Source: Hymenobacter wooponensis
GTDB lineage: Bacteria > Bacteroidota > Bacteroidia > Cytophagales > Hymenobacteraceae
Direction of reading: 5' to 3'
Assembly (NCBI RefSeq): GCF_004745865.1
Contig: NZ_SRKZ01000005.1
Span: 423,590-487,589, forward strand
DNA length: 64,000 nt
This document shows, one piece after another, positions 42,598 through 51,247 of this stretch; position 1 is the first letter of the stretch; each line of letters begins with the position of its first letter. Made by a program: the position numbers and the translations under genes. Below the pieces are notes generated by a model, which made no database searches, was not told the DNA's origin, and was given only the letters and a program-made list of their open reading frames with translations.

Positions 42598-45500
42598 ATG
42601 CCTGTTTTCTCGCACCTTCATTCACATACCCAGTACTCTCTGCTTGATGGTCAGGCCAGCATCTCGGCCCTGATGAAAAAAGCGCAGGCGGATGGGATGC
42701 CGGCCGTGGCCCTTACTGACCACGGTAATATGTTCGGGGCCTTCAACTTTGTGGCCGAAGCGAATAAGTACAACGTGAAGCCCATTGTAGGCTGCGAGTT
42801 TTACATGGTGGAAGACCGCCACAAGAAGGCATTTAGCCGGGAAAAAGGCGAGCGAGACAAGCGCTACCACCAGCTCTTGCTGGCTAAGGACCAGTCAGGT
42901 TACCACAATTTGGCTAAGCTCTGCTCTATGAGCTTCATTGAGGGTGTGTACAGCAAATTCCCCCGCATTGATAAGGAGATTCTACTCAAGTATCACGAGG
43001 GGCTGATTGCTACTTCGTGCTGCATTGGTGCCGAGATTCCGCAGGCCATTTTGTTTGAAAGTGAGGCCAAAGCGGAGGAACTACTCAAGTGGTGGCTTGA
43101 TGTATTTGAGGATGACTACTATATCGAGATTCAGCGCCACGGGCTAATGAACTTCGATGGCACCGGTAAGAGCCAGGAGGATGTGAACCAAGTACTCCTA
43201 GGCCTAGCCAAGAAGTACAATGTGAAGGTTATCTGCACCAACGACTCGCACTACGTTGACCAGACTGACTTCGCGCCCCACGACATTCTGCTCTGCGTGA
43301 ATACCGGCGAGGAGCATAGCATCCCGGTTGGTGACTTCCAAACGCAGTATTTCCGTCTGATTTCTCAAGACAACAAGGTCCTCTACGACCACCTAGACAA
43401 CCTGCGCCCCCTGTCGGGGCAGGATGCTAGCATCCGGCGGCAGCTGCAGCGCATCGACGAGGAGGCGCAGAGCCCCAAACCTCGGTCGCGCTTTGGTTTT
43501 GCCAACGACCAGTTCTACTTCAAGACCCAGGAGGAAATGAACGCGCTATTCGCCGACGTGCCGGAAAGCGTGGACAACACCAATGAAATCGTGGATAAGA
43601 TTTCGCCGCCCAAGCTGCAGCGTGATATTCTGCTTCCCAACTTCCCGCTTCCTCCCGAACACCCCACCGCTGACGCCTTCCTGCGTCACCTCACGTTTAA
43701 AGGGGCTTTTGAAGGTCCTAAAGCCCGCTACTCTGAGCGGACACCTGAGATTGAGGAGCGCCTCGATTACGAGCTGCGCGTGATTGAAACCATGGGTTTC
43801 GCGGGTTACTTCCTCATTACTCAGGACTTCATCAACCACGGCCGCAATATTGGGGTGGCTGTAGGCCCGGGCCGGGGCTCGGCGGCAGGCTCAGCAGTGG
43901 CCTACTGCATTGGCATCACCAACATCGACCCGATCAAGTACTCCCTCCTGTTCGAGCGCTTCCTGAACCCGGAGCGGGTATCCATGCCCGATATTGATAT
44001 TGACTTTGACGACGTGAACCGTCAGCGAGTTATCGATTACGTGGTTGATAAGTACGGTAAGACCCAAGTAGCCCAGATTATCACGTTTGGCACCATGGCG
44101 GCCAAATCGTCAATCAAGGACGTGTCGCGGGCCATGGATTTGCCGTTGCCGGTGGCTAATGATTTGGTGAAGATGGTGCCGGACCAAGTGGGTACTACTC
44201 TGCAGAAGGCCTTTGCTGAGAACCAGGAGCTGGACATGATCCGGCGCGACGATGCGCCCGATAACCTACGCGGCCAGATTCTGCGCTTAGCCGAGAAGCT
44301 GGAAGGCTCCGTTCGTAACACGGGCATTCACGCGGCGGGCGTTATCATCGCCCCCGACGACATCACCAAGTACATTCCGGTTTCAACGTCTAAGGACTCT
44401 GACCTGCTCGTCACGCAGTTTGATGGCAAGGTGATTGAGTCGGCGGGGATGCTGAAGATGGACTTCCTGGGGTTGAAGACGCTCACGATTATTGTGGACG
44501 CCATTAACCTCATTGAGAAGAACCACGGGGTTAAAATTGATATTGACGAAATTCCGATAGACGACCCTAAAACCTACGAGCTCTATCAGCGCGGCGACAC
44601 AATTGGCACGTTCCAGTTTGAATCGGAGGGCATGCGCATGTACCTCAAGGACCTCAAACCAACTAACATTGAGGACTTGATTGCCATGAACGCCTTGTAC
44701 CGGCCGGGCCCAATGCAGTTCATTCCGAACTTCATCAACCGGAAGCATGGCAAGGAACCAGTGGAGTACCCCCACGAGCTGCTAGAACCCATTTTGAACT
44801 ACTCCCAGGGCATTATGGTGTACCAGGAGCAGATCATGCAGACGGCTCAGATTCTGGCCGGCTACTCCCTGGGCGGCGCCGACCTGCTGCGCCGCGCCAT
44901 GGGTAAGAAGGACATGAAGAAGATGGCCCTGGAGCGGGAGAAATTCTGCGAGGGTGCTGAGAAGCTCCATGGCATCAAAGCCAAGAAGGCCAACGAGGTA
45001 TTCGACGTGATGGAGAAGTTTGCGGCCTATGGCTTCAACCGTTCCCACTCCGCCGCCTACTCGGTAGTGGCCTACCAGACTGGTTACCTCAAGGCCCACT
45101 ACCCCGCCGAGTATATGGCGGCCGTGCTGACCAACAACATGGGCGACATCAAGAAGGTGACGTTCTTTATTGAGGAAGCTCGCAAGCAAGGCGTGGCCGT
45201 ACTAGGCCCCGATGTGAATGAATCTATCCTGAAGTTCAACGTGAACAGCCAGGGCCAGATTCGTTTCGGGATGGCAGCCGTGAAGGGGGCCGGCGAAGCG
45301 GCCGTGGAAGAGATTGTGAAAGAGCGGGAAAAGAGCGGACCTTACGCCGATATCTTTGACTTCTCGCGGCGCGTCAACCTGCGGGCCGTGAACAAGAAAA
45401 CCTTCGAGAGCATGGCCCAGGCTGGTGCTTTCGACTCGTTTGAGCGCTACCATCGCCGCCAGTACATTGAAGCTCCTTCTAATGACCAGAACGTCATTGA

Positions 45501-46281
45501 GAAGGCAATGCGCGTAGGCCAGCAACATCAGGCGGCTAAGGAATCGGCGCAGCAGAGCCTCTTTGGCGGTGGTGGAGACATGATGACCATCCCCATGCCC
45601 AAGATTGTGGACATGGAACCCTGGAGCCCCACGGAAAAGCTACGCCGTGAAAAAGAGGTGGTGGGTTTCTACCTGTCGGGTCACCCGCTCGATGACTTCA
45701 AGCTGGAAATTGACTCCTATTGCACGTGTGGCCTAGACAAGGTAGAGAACTACAAAAACCGTGAGGTAACGGTAGCCGGCCTGATTTCCAACGTGCTGTT
45801 CAAAACCACCAAAACGGGGCAGCCTTTCGTGTCTTTCAACGTGGAAGACTACGAATCGAGCCTGAACTTGGCCTTGTTCCGCGACGACTACAGCCGCTTC
45901 TCAGCGCTTATCAATCCTCGCAACTACGATAAAGAGCAGGTACCGCCCATGTACATTCGGGGTAAGTACCAGCAGCGCTTCCGCGACTCCGACCAATTTG
46001 AATTCAAGATCCTAACCATGGAGCCTCTATTCAATGTGGCCGAAAAGCTGGCCAATGGTGTGCGGGTGCAGCTAGACTTACGCACCATTACGGAGCCTTT
46101 CATGGACCGCTTTATGGAAGCTGTAGAAGGCTGCGCAGGCTCTAAAAAGCTAGAAATCAAATTTGCGGAGCCCCATGAGCATTTGGCTGTAGACACTTAT
46201 TCCCGCCGTTACCGCATTGAGCCTAAAGAATTCATCCGGAGAATGCGCGAAATGGAAATAGATGCATGCCAGCTTATTTAA
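42598..46281 (+). CDS. dnaE: DNA polymerase III alpha subunit
   Basis: 1227 residues from the ATG at 42598 (MPVFSHLHSHTQYSLLDGQA). The PHP domain comes first, with HLHSHTQYSLLDG, TDHGN and NDSHYVDQTDFAPHD. The polymerase core has VGPGRGSAAGSAVAYCIGIT (about 421-440) and the catalytic acids in PDIDIDFDDVNR (about 464-475). An HhH region is followed by an OB fold (VTVAGLISNVLFKTTKTGQP) near 1050-1150. This is the replicative polymerase of the DnaE1 class. It stands alone with a very strong terminator. Confidence 0.98.
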   Translation: MPVFSHLHSHTQYSLLDGQASISALMKKAQADGMPAVALTDHGNMFGAFNFVAEANKYNVKPIVGCEFYMVEDRHKKAFSREKGERDKRYHQLLLAKDQSGYHNLAKLCSMSFIEGVYSKFPRIDKEILLKYHEGLIATSCCIGAEIPQAILFESEAKAEELLKWWLDVFEDDYYIEIQRHGLMNFDGTGKSQEDVNQVLLGLAKKYNVKVICTNDSHYVDQTDFAPHDILLCVNTGEEHSIPVGDFQTQYFRLISQDNKVLYDHLDNLRPLSGQDASIRRQLQRIDEEAQSPKPRSRFGFANDQFYFKTQEEMNALFADVPESVDNTNEIVDKISPPKLQRDILLPNFPLPPEHPTADAFLRHLTFKGAFEGPKARYSERTPEIEERLDYELRVIETMGFAGYFLITQDFINHGRNIGVAVGPGRGSAAGSAVAYCIGITNIDPIKYSLLFERFLNPERVSMPDIDIDFDDVNRQRVIDYVVDKYGKTQVAQIITFGTMAAKSSIKDVSRAMDLPLPVANDLVKMVPDQVGTTLQKAFAENQELDMIRRDDAPDNLRGQILRLAEKLEGSVRNTGIHAAGVIIAPDDITKYIPVSTSKDSDLLVTQFDGKVIESAGMLKMDFLGLKTLTIIVDAINLIEKNHGVKIDIDEIPIDDPKTYELYQRGDTIGTFQFESEGMRMYLKDLKPTNIEDLIAMNALYRPGPMQFIPNFINRKHGKEPVEYPHELLEPILNYSQGIMVYQEQIMQTAQILAGYSLGGADLLRRAMGKKDMKKMALEREKFCEGAEKLHGIKAKKANEVFDVMEKFAAYGFNRSHSAAYSVVAYQTGYLKAHYPAEYMAAVLTNNMGDIKKVTFFIEEARKQGVAVLGPDVNESILKFNVNSQGQIRFGMAAVKGAGEAAVEEIVKEREKSGPYADIFDFSRRVNLRAVNKKTFESMAQAGAFDSFERYHRRQYIEAPSNDQNVIEKAMRVGQQHQAAKESAQQSLFGGGGDMMTIPMPKIVDMEPWSPTEKLRREKEVVGFYLSGHPLDDFKLEIDSYCTCGLDKVENYKNREVTVAGLISNVLFKTTKTGQPFVSFNVEDYESSLNLALFRDDYSRFSALINPRNYDKEQVPPMYIRGKYQQRFRDSDQFEFKILTMEPLFNVAEKLANGVRVQLDLRTITEPFMDRFMEAVEGCAGSKKLEIKFAEPHEHLAVDTYSRRYRIEPKEFIRRMREMEIDACQLI

Positions 46282-46295
46282 AGCTGCTATACCAA

Positions 46296-46347
46296 GCCTA
46301 ACATAAAAAAGGGCGCCCAATAATGGGCGCCCTTTTTTATGTTAGGC
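46296..46347. terminator. 24-base-pair perfect inverted-repeat terminator
   Basis: Arms 46296-46319 and 46324-46347 are exact complements around a 4-base loop; core AAAAAAGGGCGCCCA. It serves both dnaE and the convergent stress gene at 46356. Confidence 0.92.
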
Positions 46348-46355
46348 CGGCTAGG

Positions 46356-47231
46356 TTATACAGTCCGGTCGTTGTCAGTGATATCACGACGCGTAGCATT
46401 CGTATCGTTAATACGCTCTACGTCTACTTCCGTCTTGCGAACCGTGTCGCGGATGGTTTCTTCGCGCTCAGTTACTTCTTTGCCCAGGGTTACTTCCTCT
46501 ACTACACGGGCTTCCTTGCCTACTACGGCACGTTCGGCGCTTTCCGTGATTTCGATTTCACCTTCTTTGAAGGCCGCAAAGTCAGCATCGGTGGCAGGAC
46601 GGTCAACGGGATGACGCTCAACATTTACGTGCTCTTCACGCAGACGCACGCTTGCCTCTACGGGGCGCTCCACAATACGGCTGCGCAACCGGGCACCACC
46701 CGTTTGCTCAACACGCTTGCCTACTTGCAGATTTTCTTCAATTACTTGAGCCGACAGGCCTGCATCGCCGGTAGTGGCAGCAGTGTTCGTGCCCTGGTAG
46801 CTATTGGCAGTTGCACCACTGGCAGCATACCCTGTTTGGCTAGCGCGCTCATCAACATCAACAGCGCCAGCTTGGTCTAAAATCTCGGCGGCACGGCGAG
46901 CATGCTCGGCTGAGGAGCAATGAACCGTTACCAACGAGTGGCTCTGACGTGCTACGTGCGAGTAACGACGGGCATCATCCGAGTCGTCGCCTCCAAAGAG
47001 GTTGCTGAAGAAGTTGCTGATTCCGTCGCCAGTACGGCCAGCTGCGTCGCCTACGGCTTCGGTGGCCGTACCACTGGTGTTCTGGTAATTGCTGCTGTCA
47101 CCGGTACGAGCAGTAGAGCCCGATGATGAAACATCTACATTGTCTTGGGTAAAGCCAGCCGCAGCGAGTTGGCGAGCGGCTTGTTGTGCCTCGGCGGCAC
47201 TGTCGAAGATTCCTACAACAGTCTGGTTCAT
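46356..47231 (-). CDS. General stress protein: YflT-like plus DUF2382
   Basis: 291 residues. The N-terminal part (about 1-125) is a general-stress-protein domain (MNQTVVGIFDSAAEAQQAAR start; HSLVTVHCSSAEHARRAAEI). A Gly/Ser/Asn/Thr-rich linker is followed by a C-terminal DUF2382 (YsnF/AvaK) domain (about 165-280) with charged repeats such as VRLREEHVNVERHPVDRPAT and VVEEVTLGKEVTEREETI. Family members are stress-induced and cytoplasmic; the mechanism is unknown. The next gene in the same direction is a second DUF2382 protein. Confidence 0.9.
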   Translation of the reverse strand: MNQTVVGIFDSAAEAQQAARQLAAAGFTQDNVDVSSSGSTARTGDSSNYQNTSGTATEAVGDAAGRTGDGISNFFSNLFGGDDSDDARRYSHVARQSHSLVTVHCSSAEHARRAAEILDQAGAVDVDERASQTGYAASGATANSYQGTNTAATTGDAGLSAQVIEENLQVGKRVEQTGGARLRSRIVERPVEASVRLREEHVNVERHPVDRPATDADFAAFKEGEIEITESAERAVVGKEARVVEEVTLGKEVTEREETIRDTVRKTEVDVERINDTNATRRDITDNDRTV

Positions 47232-47273
47232 AGCGAAAGGAGTTTGAGGATGGAAAGGAACAGGTAATGAGTA

Positions 47274-47768
47274 TTATTCAGCAGATGTAGGCCTGACAGG
47301 ACTAGAGTCTGTGGGAGAGACAGTGTTTGAGAAGGGCTCACGTACTACTTGCACTTCTTCGTGCAGTAAGGTAATGGGCTGCTTATGGGTGGTGTTAACA
47401 GTGCGCTTAGTAACCCTAATTTCTTCCACCACTAGTAAGCGCGTAACTACCACTTCCCGCAATACTGGAATAATAGTCACATCGCCATCGTAGCGTAGGC
47501 CAGGGGGTGGGGCACCATCGGCCACATATTGATTGATAGGGACTCGCTCCACTTGCACTTCCTCTTGCTTGAGCGGCAACTCGAGGAGCTCTTCTCGCTC
47601 ATGTACCGTTTTGGTAAGGCGCACCCGACCACTCTCTACCACCTCTCGGTTGATAATGGCTTGCTCCTCGATTACAGGTATTACCAAAGGCTGCCCCGAG
47701 ATGGGGGTCACCCTCTCAGTTGCGCCCGAAGAGGTAGGGAGTTCAGAAGAATTAATAGGCTGGTCCAT
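47274..47768 (-). CDS. DUF2382 (YsnF/AvaK) protein
   Basis: 164 residues, mostly a DUF2382 domain with paired charged strands: IPVIEEQAIINREVVESGRV, LPLKQEEVQVERVPINQYV and ITLLHEEVQVVREPF. It has no N-terminal stress domain, unlike its neighbour at 46356. It lies 42 bases upstream on the same strand, so the two are likely co-transcribed from the 47769-48272 gap. Probably a stress-induced cytoplasmic protein. Confidence 0.88.
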   Translation of the reverse strand: MDQPINSSELPTSSGATERVTPISGQPLVIPVIEEQAIINREVVESGRVRLTKTVHEREELLELPLKQEEVQVERVPINQYVADGAPPPGLRYDGDVTIIPVLREVVVTRLLVVEEIRVTKRTVNTTHKQPITLLHEEVQVVREPFSNTVSPTDSSPVRPTSAE

Positions 47769-48272
47769 GGCGCAATCTTACGCTACCCTAGGCCACTAGT
47801 TTATACAGTAGAGCTTGTTATAATGGCACAAACACACCAAATAATATAATTATTTATGACAATTAGTCAATATGAGCCTTTCCTAATAAAGCCCGCGAAA
47901 GAGTAGCAGAAGCCATATTAATTGACATATCATAGCTACCATAATAGGACACAACCTATATGTTCAAAATTCAGATATCCAACCTGTTGTGCACGTTTTT
48001 GCTTGGTGTGCTCATAAAGTTATCTGTGCTTATATAATCTAGTTGCGGTACCGGTACGTTTCAATTCCCCGCTTATAGGCCACTTGCTAACACCTACTCA
48101 GGTAATAATAACGTCTTGATAGGGCTACAGAAGGGAAGATTAGGTTGGTCGAGAAAACTGCCACTATGGCCGAGTGAACTTTCCGGCCCGCTGCTTGTTG
48201 AATCGCAATCTGCTACCTTGCGGTCCGGTTGACCGTAAACAGCACACACATTTCCACAAACCCCCTACTGTT
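47769..48272. other. AT-rich intergenic region between divergent genes
   Basis: About 500 bases upstream of both the DUF2382 pair and thioredoxin, so both promoters should be here. A TACCTTG element at 48214 is the best guess for thioredoxin, but its spacing to a TTG is poor. No gene seen. Confidence 0.5.
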
Positions 48273-48602
48273 ATGGGACATAAAGCCATCGAAATTACCG
48301 ATGCTAACTTCGACCAGATCATCAACTCCGACAAACCCGTGCTCGTGGATTTCTGGGCCGAGTGGTGCGGTCCGTGCCGCATGGTAGGACCAGTAGTAGA
48401 AGAACTGGCCGGTGAATACGAAGGCAAAGCCGTTATCGGCAAAGTTGACGTAGATGCCAACCCTCAGACTTCTGCTAAGTTTGGCATTCGCAGCATCCCC
48501 ACGCTACTCGTGTTTAAGAACGGGCAGATCGTAGACAAGCAAGTAGGTGCTGTTCCGAAGCACGTACTGGCTCAAAAGCTCGACGCTCAGGTTACTGTAT
48601 AA
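48273..48602 (+). CDS. trxA: Thioredoxin
   Basis: 109 residues from the ATG at 48273 (MGHKAIEITDANFDQII); the frame is open upstream but thioredoxin homology begins here. Active site WCGPC with cysteines at 32 and 35, cis-proline in SIPTLLVF. A cytoplasmic disulfide reductase serving ribonucleotide reductase, peroxiredoxins and other proteins. Monocistronic, with a strong terminator. Confidence 0.97.
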   Translation: MGHKAIEITDANFDQIINSDKPVLVDFWAEWCGPCRMVGPVVEELAGEYEGKAVIGKVDVDANPQTSAKFGIRSIPTLLVFKNGQIVDKQVGAVPKHVLAQKLDAQVTV

Positions 48603-48623
48603 GTAGGTACTGGCCTACAGTAC

Positions 48624-48669
48624 AAACGAAGCGCCCCGCTCTCTTATGTAAGAGCGGGGCGCTTCGTTT
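48624..48669. terminator. 19-base-pair perfect terminator
   Basis: Arms 48624-48642 and 48651-48669, core GCGCCCCGCTCT, with a T-run on the right and an A-run on the left. It lies between convergent trxA and the TonB-like gene. Confidence 0.9.
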
Positions 48670-48682
48670 TTTCAAATAAATA

Positions 48683-49645
48683 CTATTCCTCATCGGGGTT
48701 TGCCGCACGGGCCTCCGTTGGCGGCACTTGGGGTGGCCTAGTTCCCTTTAGCAACGCGAAGCTGGGAGCAAAATTAATGGGCATGGTAAACGTCATGGCG
48801 GTGGGCAGATTATACTCCCTTCCCGGTTCAAAGGCAGGTAAGCTGGCCACAACGCGGCAAGCCTCCTGGTCGGCATCCGGCGAAAGACTTCGTACTACCC
48901 GTACCTGCCCAACGCGGCCATCCTCGCCCACGGTGTAGCTCACGTGCACAGTGCCCGTAATGCCTTTTCGGCGAGAGTTTTTAGGATAGGTAGTGTTACG
49001 CGCTACGTAATTCAGTAGAGCCTCCTGCCCTCCCGGAAATTGCGGTAGCTGCCTAACCTGCACCTTGCCCATGTAAGGAGAGCCATCTTGGTTGAAGAAG
49101 GCTAAGGCAAGGGGCTTGCCTTGGCGGTCTGGCAGCGCAATGGCACTTAGCTGACCAGTATCGTAATAGTAATGCCACTCTCCTACCAGGCGCCCAGTAT
49201 GGTAGCGGCCCTCAGAGCGCTTCTGGCCGTTGCGGTGTACGCTAATCCAGCGCCCTATCCGCTGGCCGTCGTCATACTCGCCCCGTTGGCTAACGCGTCC
49301 ATCGTCGTACCAGCCAACATATAAGCCATCAGCTTCATCATCGTGGTAATGTACTTGGCCTGCTTTAGCGCCTGAAGGATGGTACCAGGTGAAGAGCCCA
49401 TTCCGGACCGGAGGATCAATTGACGATAGCACTCCGCGTAGCAGGAGCGTGCCGTTTAGGGCATATTCCTGCATTGTATAGGTGCCCAGAAGTTCACTCT
49501 TACGATCCACTAATCGGTAATGCGTGGCGCTGTCGGGCACCGTAACCTCATCACGATCATTCAAATAAACGGCAGGTAAACTCTGAGCAGACGCCCAGAA
49601 AGGAATACTCGCCAACAAGAGCACAGCACTGAAAGGGCCTTTCAT
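48683..49645 (-). CDS. MORN-repeat protein with TonB C-terminal domain
   Basis: 320 residues. Signal peptide to about residue 21 (MKGPFSAVLLLASIPFWASA), then MORN-like repeats at about 70-175 (GLYVGWYDDGRVSQRGEYDD, GRWISVHRNGQKRSEGRYHT). The C-terminal TonB domain at about 205-305 has FPGGQEALLNYVARNTTYP, GTVHVSYTVGEDGRVGQVRV and FTMPINF. Without an N-terminal membrane anchor other than the signal, it is not a classical TonB; proteins of this plan are common in Cytophagales. Probably periplasmic. Confidence 0.9.
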   Translation of the reverse strand: MKGPFSAVLLLASIPFWASAQSLPAVYLNDRDEVTVPDSATHYRLVDRKSELLGTYTMQEYALNGTLLLRGVLSSIDPPVRNGLFTWYHPSGAKAGQVHYHDDEADGLYVGWYDDGRVSQRGEYDDGQRIGRWISVHRNGQKRSEGRYHTGRLVGEWHYYYDTGQLSAIALPDRQGKPLALAFFNQDGSPYMGKVQVRQLPQFPGGQEALLNYVARNTTYPKNSRRKGITGTVHVSYTVGEDGRVGQVRVVRSLSPDADQEACRVVASLPAFEPGREYNLPTAMTFTMPINFAPSFALLKGTRPPQVPPTEARAANPDEE

Positions 49646-49794
49646 ATTTACTACGCTTAATCAATAAAGAGGAGCTTTCCACGAAATATACCTACTCCAA
49701 CCGTCCAGCCCAAGCACAATTGGTTCAAGTCATGAAAAATACTATATTTCCTGTATCTCAGACAATTATCTCCCACCCTACTTTCCCGCTTTCT

Positions 49795-50100
49795 ATGAAA
49801 AGTTTCTTTGCCTTCCTGTACCTAATCAGCCTGTGCAGCTTGGCCGCACAGGCCCAGAATGCACCAACGCGCACATCTAGCACCGTTACCAAGTCTAGTG
49901 CTACCCGCACTAGCGCGCAAACCTCAACTGTCAGGTCAACGTCAGGGCCAACAAAAGCAGATGGCACTCCGGACAGAAGGTACTCGCAGAATAAGGTAGC
50001 CAAGACCACTACCACAGGACCCAAAAAGGCAGATGGTACGCTTGACAAACGCTATAAGGTCAATAAAACAGTTACTACAAAATCTACCGTTAAGCAATAA
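49795..50100 (+). CDS. Small secreted protein with repeated KADGT motif
   Basis: 101 residues from the ATG at 49795 (MKSFFAFLYLISLCSLAAQA, signal peptide); the upstream extension to 49720 was discarded. The mature part is Thr/Ser/Lys-rich and has two copies of a GPxKADGTxDxRY motif (GPTKADGTPDRRY and GPKKADGTLDKRY). I recall this motif from short exported proteins of Cytophagales, without known function. Basic and unstructured; it may bind surface polymers or DNA (speculative). Confidence 0.75.
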   Translation: MKSFFAFLYLISLCSLAAQAQNAPTRTSSTVTKSSATRTSAQTSTVRSTSGPTKADGTPDRRYSQNKVAKTTTTGPKKADGTLDKRYKVNKTVTTKSTVKQ

Positions 50101-50116
50101 TACGCCCCTATACCAA

Positions 50117-50156
50117 ACAGAAAAGGCCCTGACAACAGTATCAGGGCCTTTTCTGT
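50117..50156. terminator. Bidirectional terminator
   Basis: 16-base perfect arms ACAGAAAAGGCCCTGA and complement at 50141-50156, 8-base loop, between convergent genes. Confidence 0.9.
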
Positions 50157-50171
50157 AGTTTAGCTCCCGTA

Positions 50172-50636
50172 CTACAGAAGCTGAATAGGGCGGTTAAATG
50201 CTTCCTCTAGCGATATCAGAGTTTCGGTGCGCTCAATACCCTCGATGAGTTGAATCTGACCGTGCAACACGTCGCGTAGGTGGTTGGTATCGCGACAAAT
50301 AAGTCGAGCGAAAATACCGTAGGCCCCCGTCGTGAAATCAATACTTACTACCTCCGGAATCTGACGCAACTGATCTACTACGCTGCTATATACTGAGCTT
50401 TTTAACAGATAAATTCCTAAGAAAGCCCGAACACCAAACCCAAGTTTCTGGTAATCAATTTTAAGGGTAGCTCCCTGTACTATACCCAACTCCTCTAAGC
50501 GCGCCATGCGCACATGCACGGTTCCGCCCGATACGTGCACCTTACGGGCAATTTCAGTGTAAGGCATTTTTGCGTCTTCAATGAGCAGCGCTAATATGTT
50601 GCGGTCAGTGTCGTCAAGTTCGTAATTGCGGGCCAT
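50172..50636 (-). CDS. Lrp/AsnC-family transcriptional regulator
   Basis: 154 residues. The N-terminal winged helix-turn-helix (MARNYELDDTDRNILALLIE, then YTEIARKVHVSGGTVHVRM) covers about 5-65. The C-terminal RAM effector-binding domain (about 75-150) has GVRAFLGIYLL and TGAYGIFARLICRD. Lrp/AsnC proteins are octameric regulators that sense amino acids. No amino-acid gene adjoins it; the AT-rich sequence upstream (50637-50790) probably holds its own autoregulated promoter. Confidence 0.95.
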   Translation of the reverse strand: MARNYELDDTDRNILALLIEDAKMPYTEIARKVHVSGGTVHVRMARLEELGIVQGATLKIDYQKLGFGVRAFLGIYLLKSSVYSSVVDQLRQIPEVVSIDFTTGAYGIFARLICRDTNHLRDVLHGQIQLIEGIERTETLISLEEAFNRPIQLL

Positions 50637-50794
50637 TTTTCAGTAAATTGATTGAATATATTTCAATTCAAGAGCTTCATTATTAAAAACTATGTAAATT
50701 TTAATCCAAATGTCTGAAATTATTTTATAATAATAATCAACAACCTACATTTGTCATAATCCAAAGCAAACGGCTGCGGAGCAGTTTAATACAT

Positions 50795-50909
50795 TGTAGA
50801 ATGATGAAACTGGCAGACATGCCCTCCTCTCTCGGGGGTGGAGATTCGGGAAAAACTGGTCCGGCGGCCGGCTAACTACTCCGTGGAGGTTCGAATCCTT
50901 CTTCTACAG
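50795..50909 (+). tRNA. tRNA-Leu-like sequence with oversized variable region
   Basis: It folds as a tRNA. The acceptor stem TGTAGAA/TTCTACA is 7 perfect pairs, position 8-9 is TG, and the D-arm is ATG/CAT with loop AAACTGGCAGA (leucine-tRNA style). The anticodon stem CCCTC/GGGGG encloses loop CTCTCTC, and the T-arm is GGAGG-TTCGAAT-CCTTC. CCA is not encoded. The region between anticodon and T stems is 46 bases (50839-50884), far longer than the usual 13-20 of class II tRNAs, though it opens with a normal GGAG/CTCC stem. The predicted anticodon CUC would read a Glu codon, at odds with the Leu-like body. It may be a functional odd tRNA, a regulatory tRNA-like RNA or a decayed gene. Confidence 0.6.
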
Positions 50910-50956
50910 CTTTTTCTTCTTTGGGTGGATAATCGTGAGGAGGGAAAACGGGACGT

Positions 50957-51005
50957 ATCTGGGTGGGTGCGTTCCTATTTTGAGAGGCGGCATCTGGGTG
51001 GGTGC
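50957..51005 (+). repeat. 14-base direct repeat ATCTGGGTGGGTGC
   Basis: Exact copies at 50957-50970 and 50992-51005, 35 bases apart. The second copy supplies the loop and start of the right arm of the terminator at 50985-51010. Confidence 0.8.
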
Positions 51006-51010
51006 CGCCT
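50985..51010 (+). terminator. Terminator downstream of the tRNA-like gene
   Basis: Stem AGGCGGCA/TGCCGCCT, 10-base loop TCTGGGTGGG, then TTTGTTTTT. It lies 76 bases after the tRNA-like 3' end. Confidence 0.8.
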
Positions 51011-51113
51011 TTTGTTTTTAGAACAGTTCCTCCGGCTATTTCTTCAACACAGCATTTTTTCAAATCGGGTGCAAAGAACGCCATTTTTATGGCCATTCAC
51101 CCGGAAGCTCATA

Positions 51114-51154
51114 AAAAATCCCGCTAGGCCTATCAGTGCGCTAGCGGGATTTTT
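51114..51154. terminator. Terminator of the DsbD gene
   Basis: 14-base arms AAAAATCCCGCTAG and complement at 51141-51154, 13-base loop containing GGCCTA. The T-run lies on the minus strand, downstream of the gene ending at 51248. Confidence 0.85.
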
Positions 51155-51247
51155 GTTTCGGAGGTGGCCTATAAGCGGGGCTGGTGAATTTATGGTTTAT
51201 TCAAGCTGCTCACCTATCGTCAGCCAGATGCACTTCAAGTGGCTAGC

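Larger units (their letters stand above)
50910..51247. other. Intergenic region after the tRNA-like sequence
   Basis: About 340 bases with no supported gene, but two terminators (50985-51010 and 51114-51154) and a 14-base direct repeat. Open frames across this region overlap the tRNA-like gene; the minus-strand one ends EEGFEPPRSS, the sort of spurious peptide obtained by translating a tRNA backwards. Confidence 0.5.
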
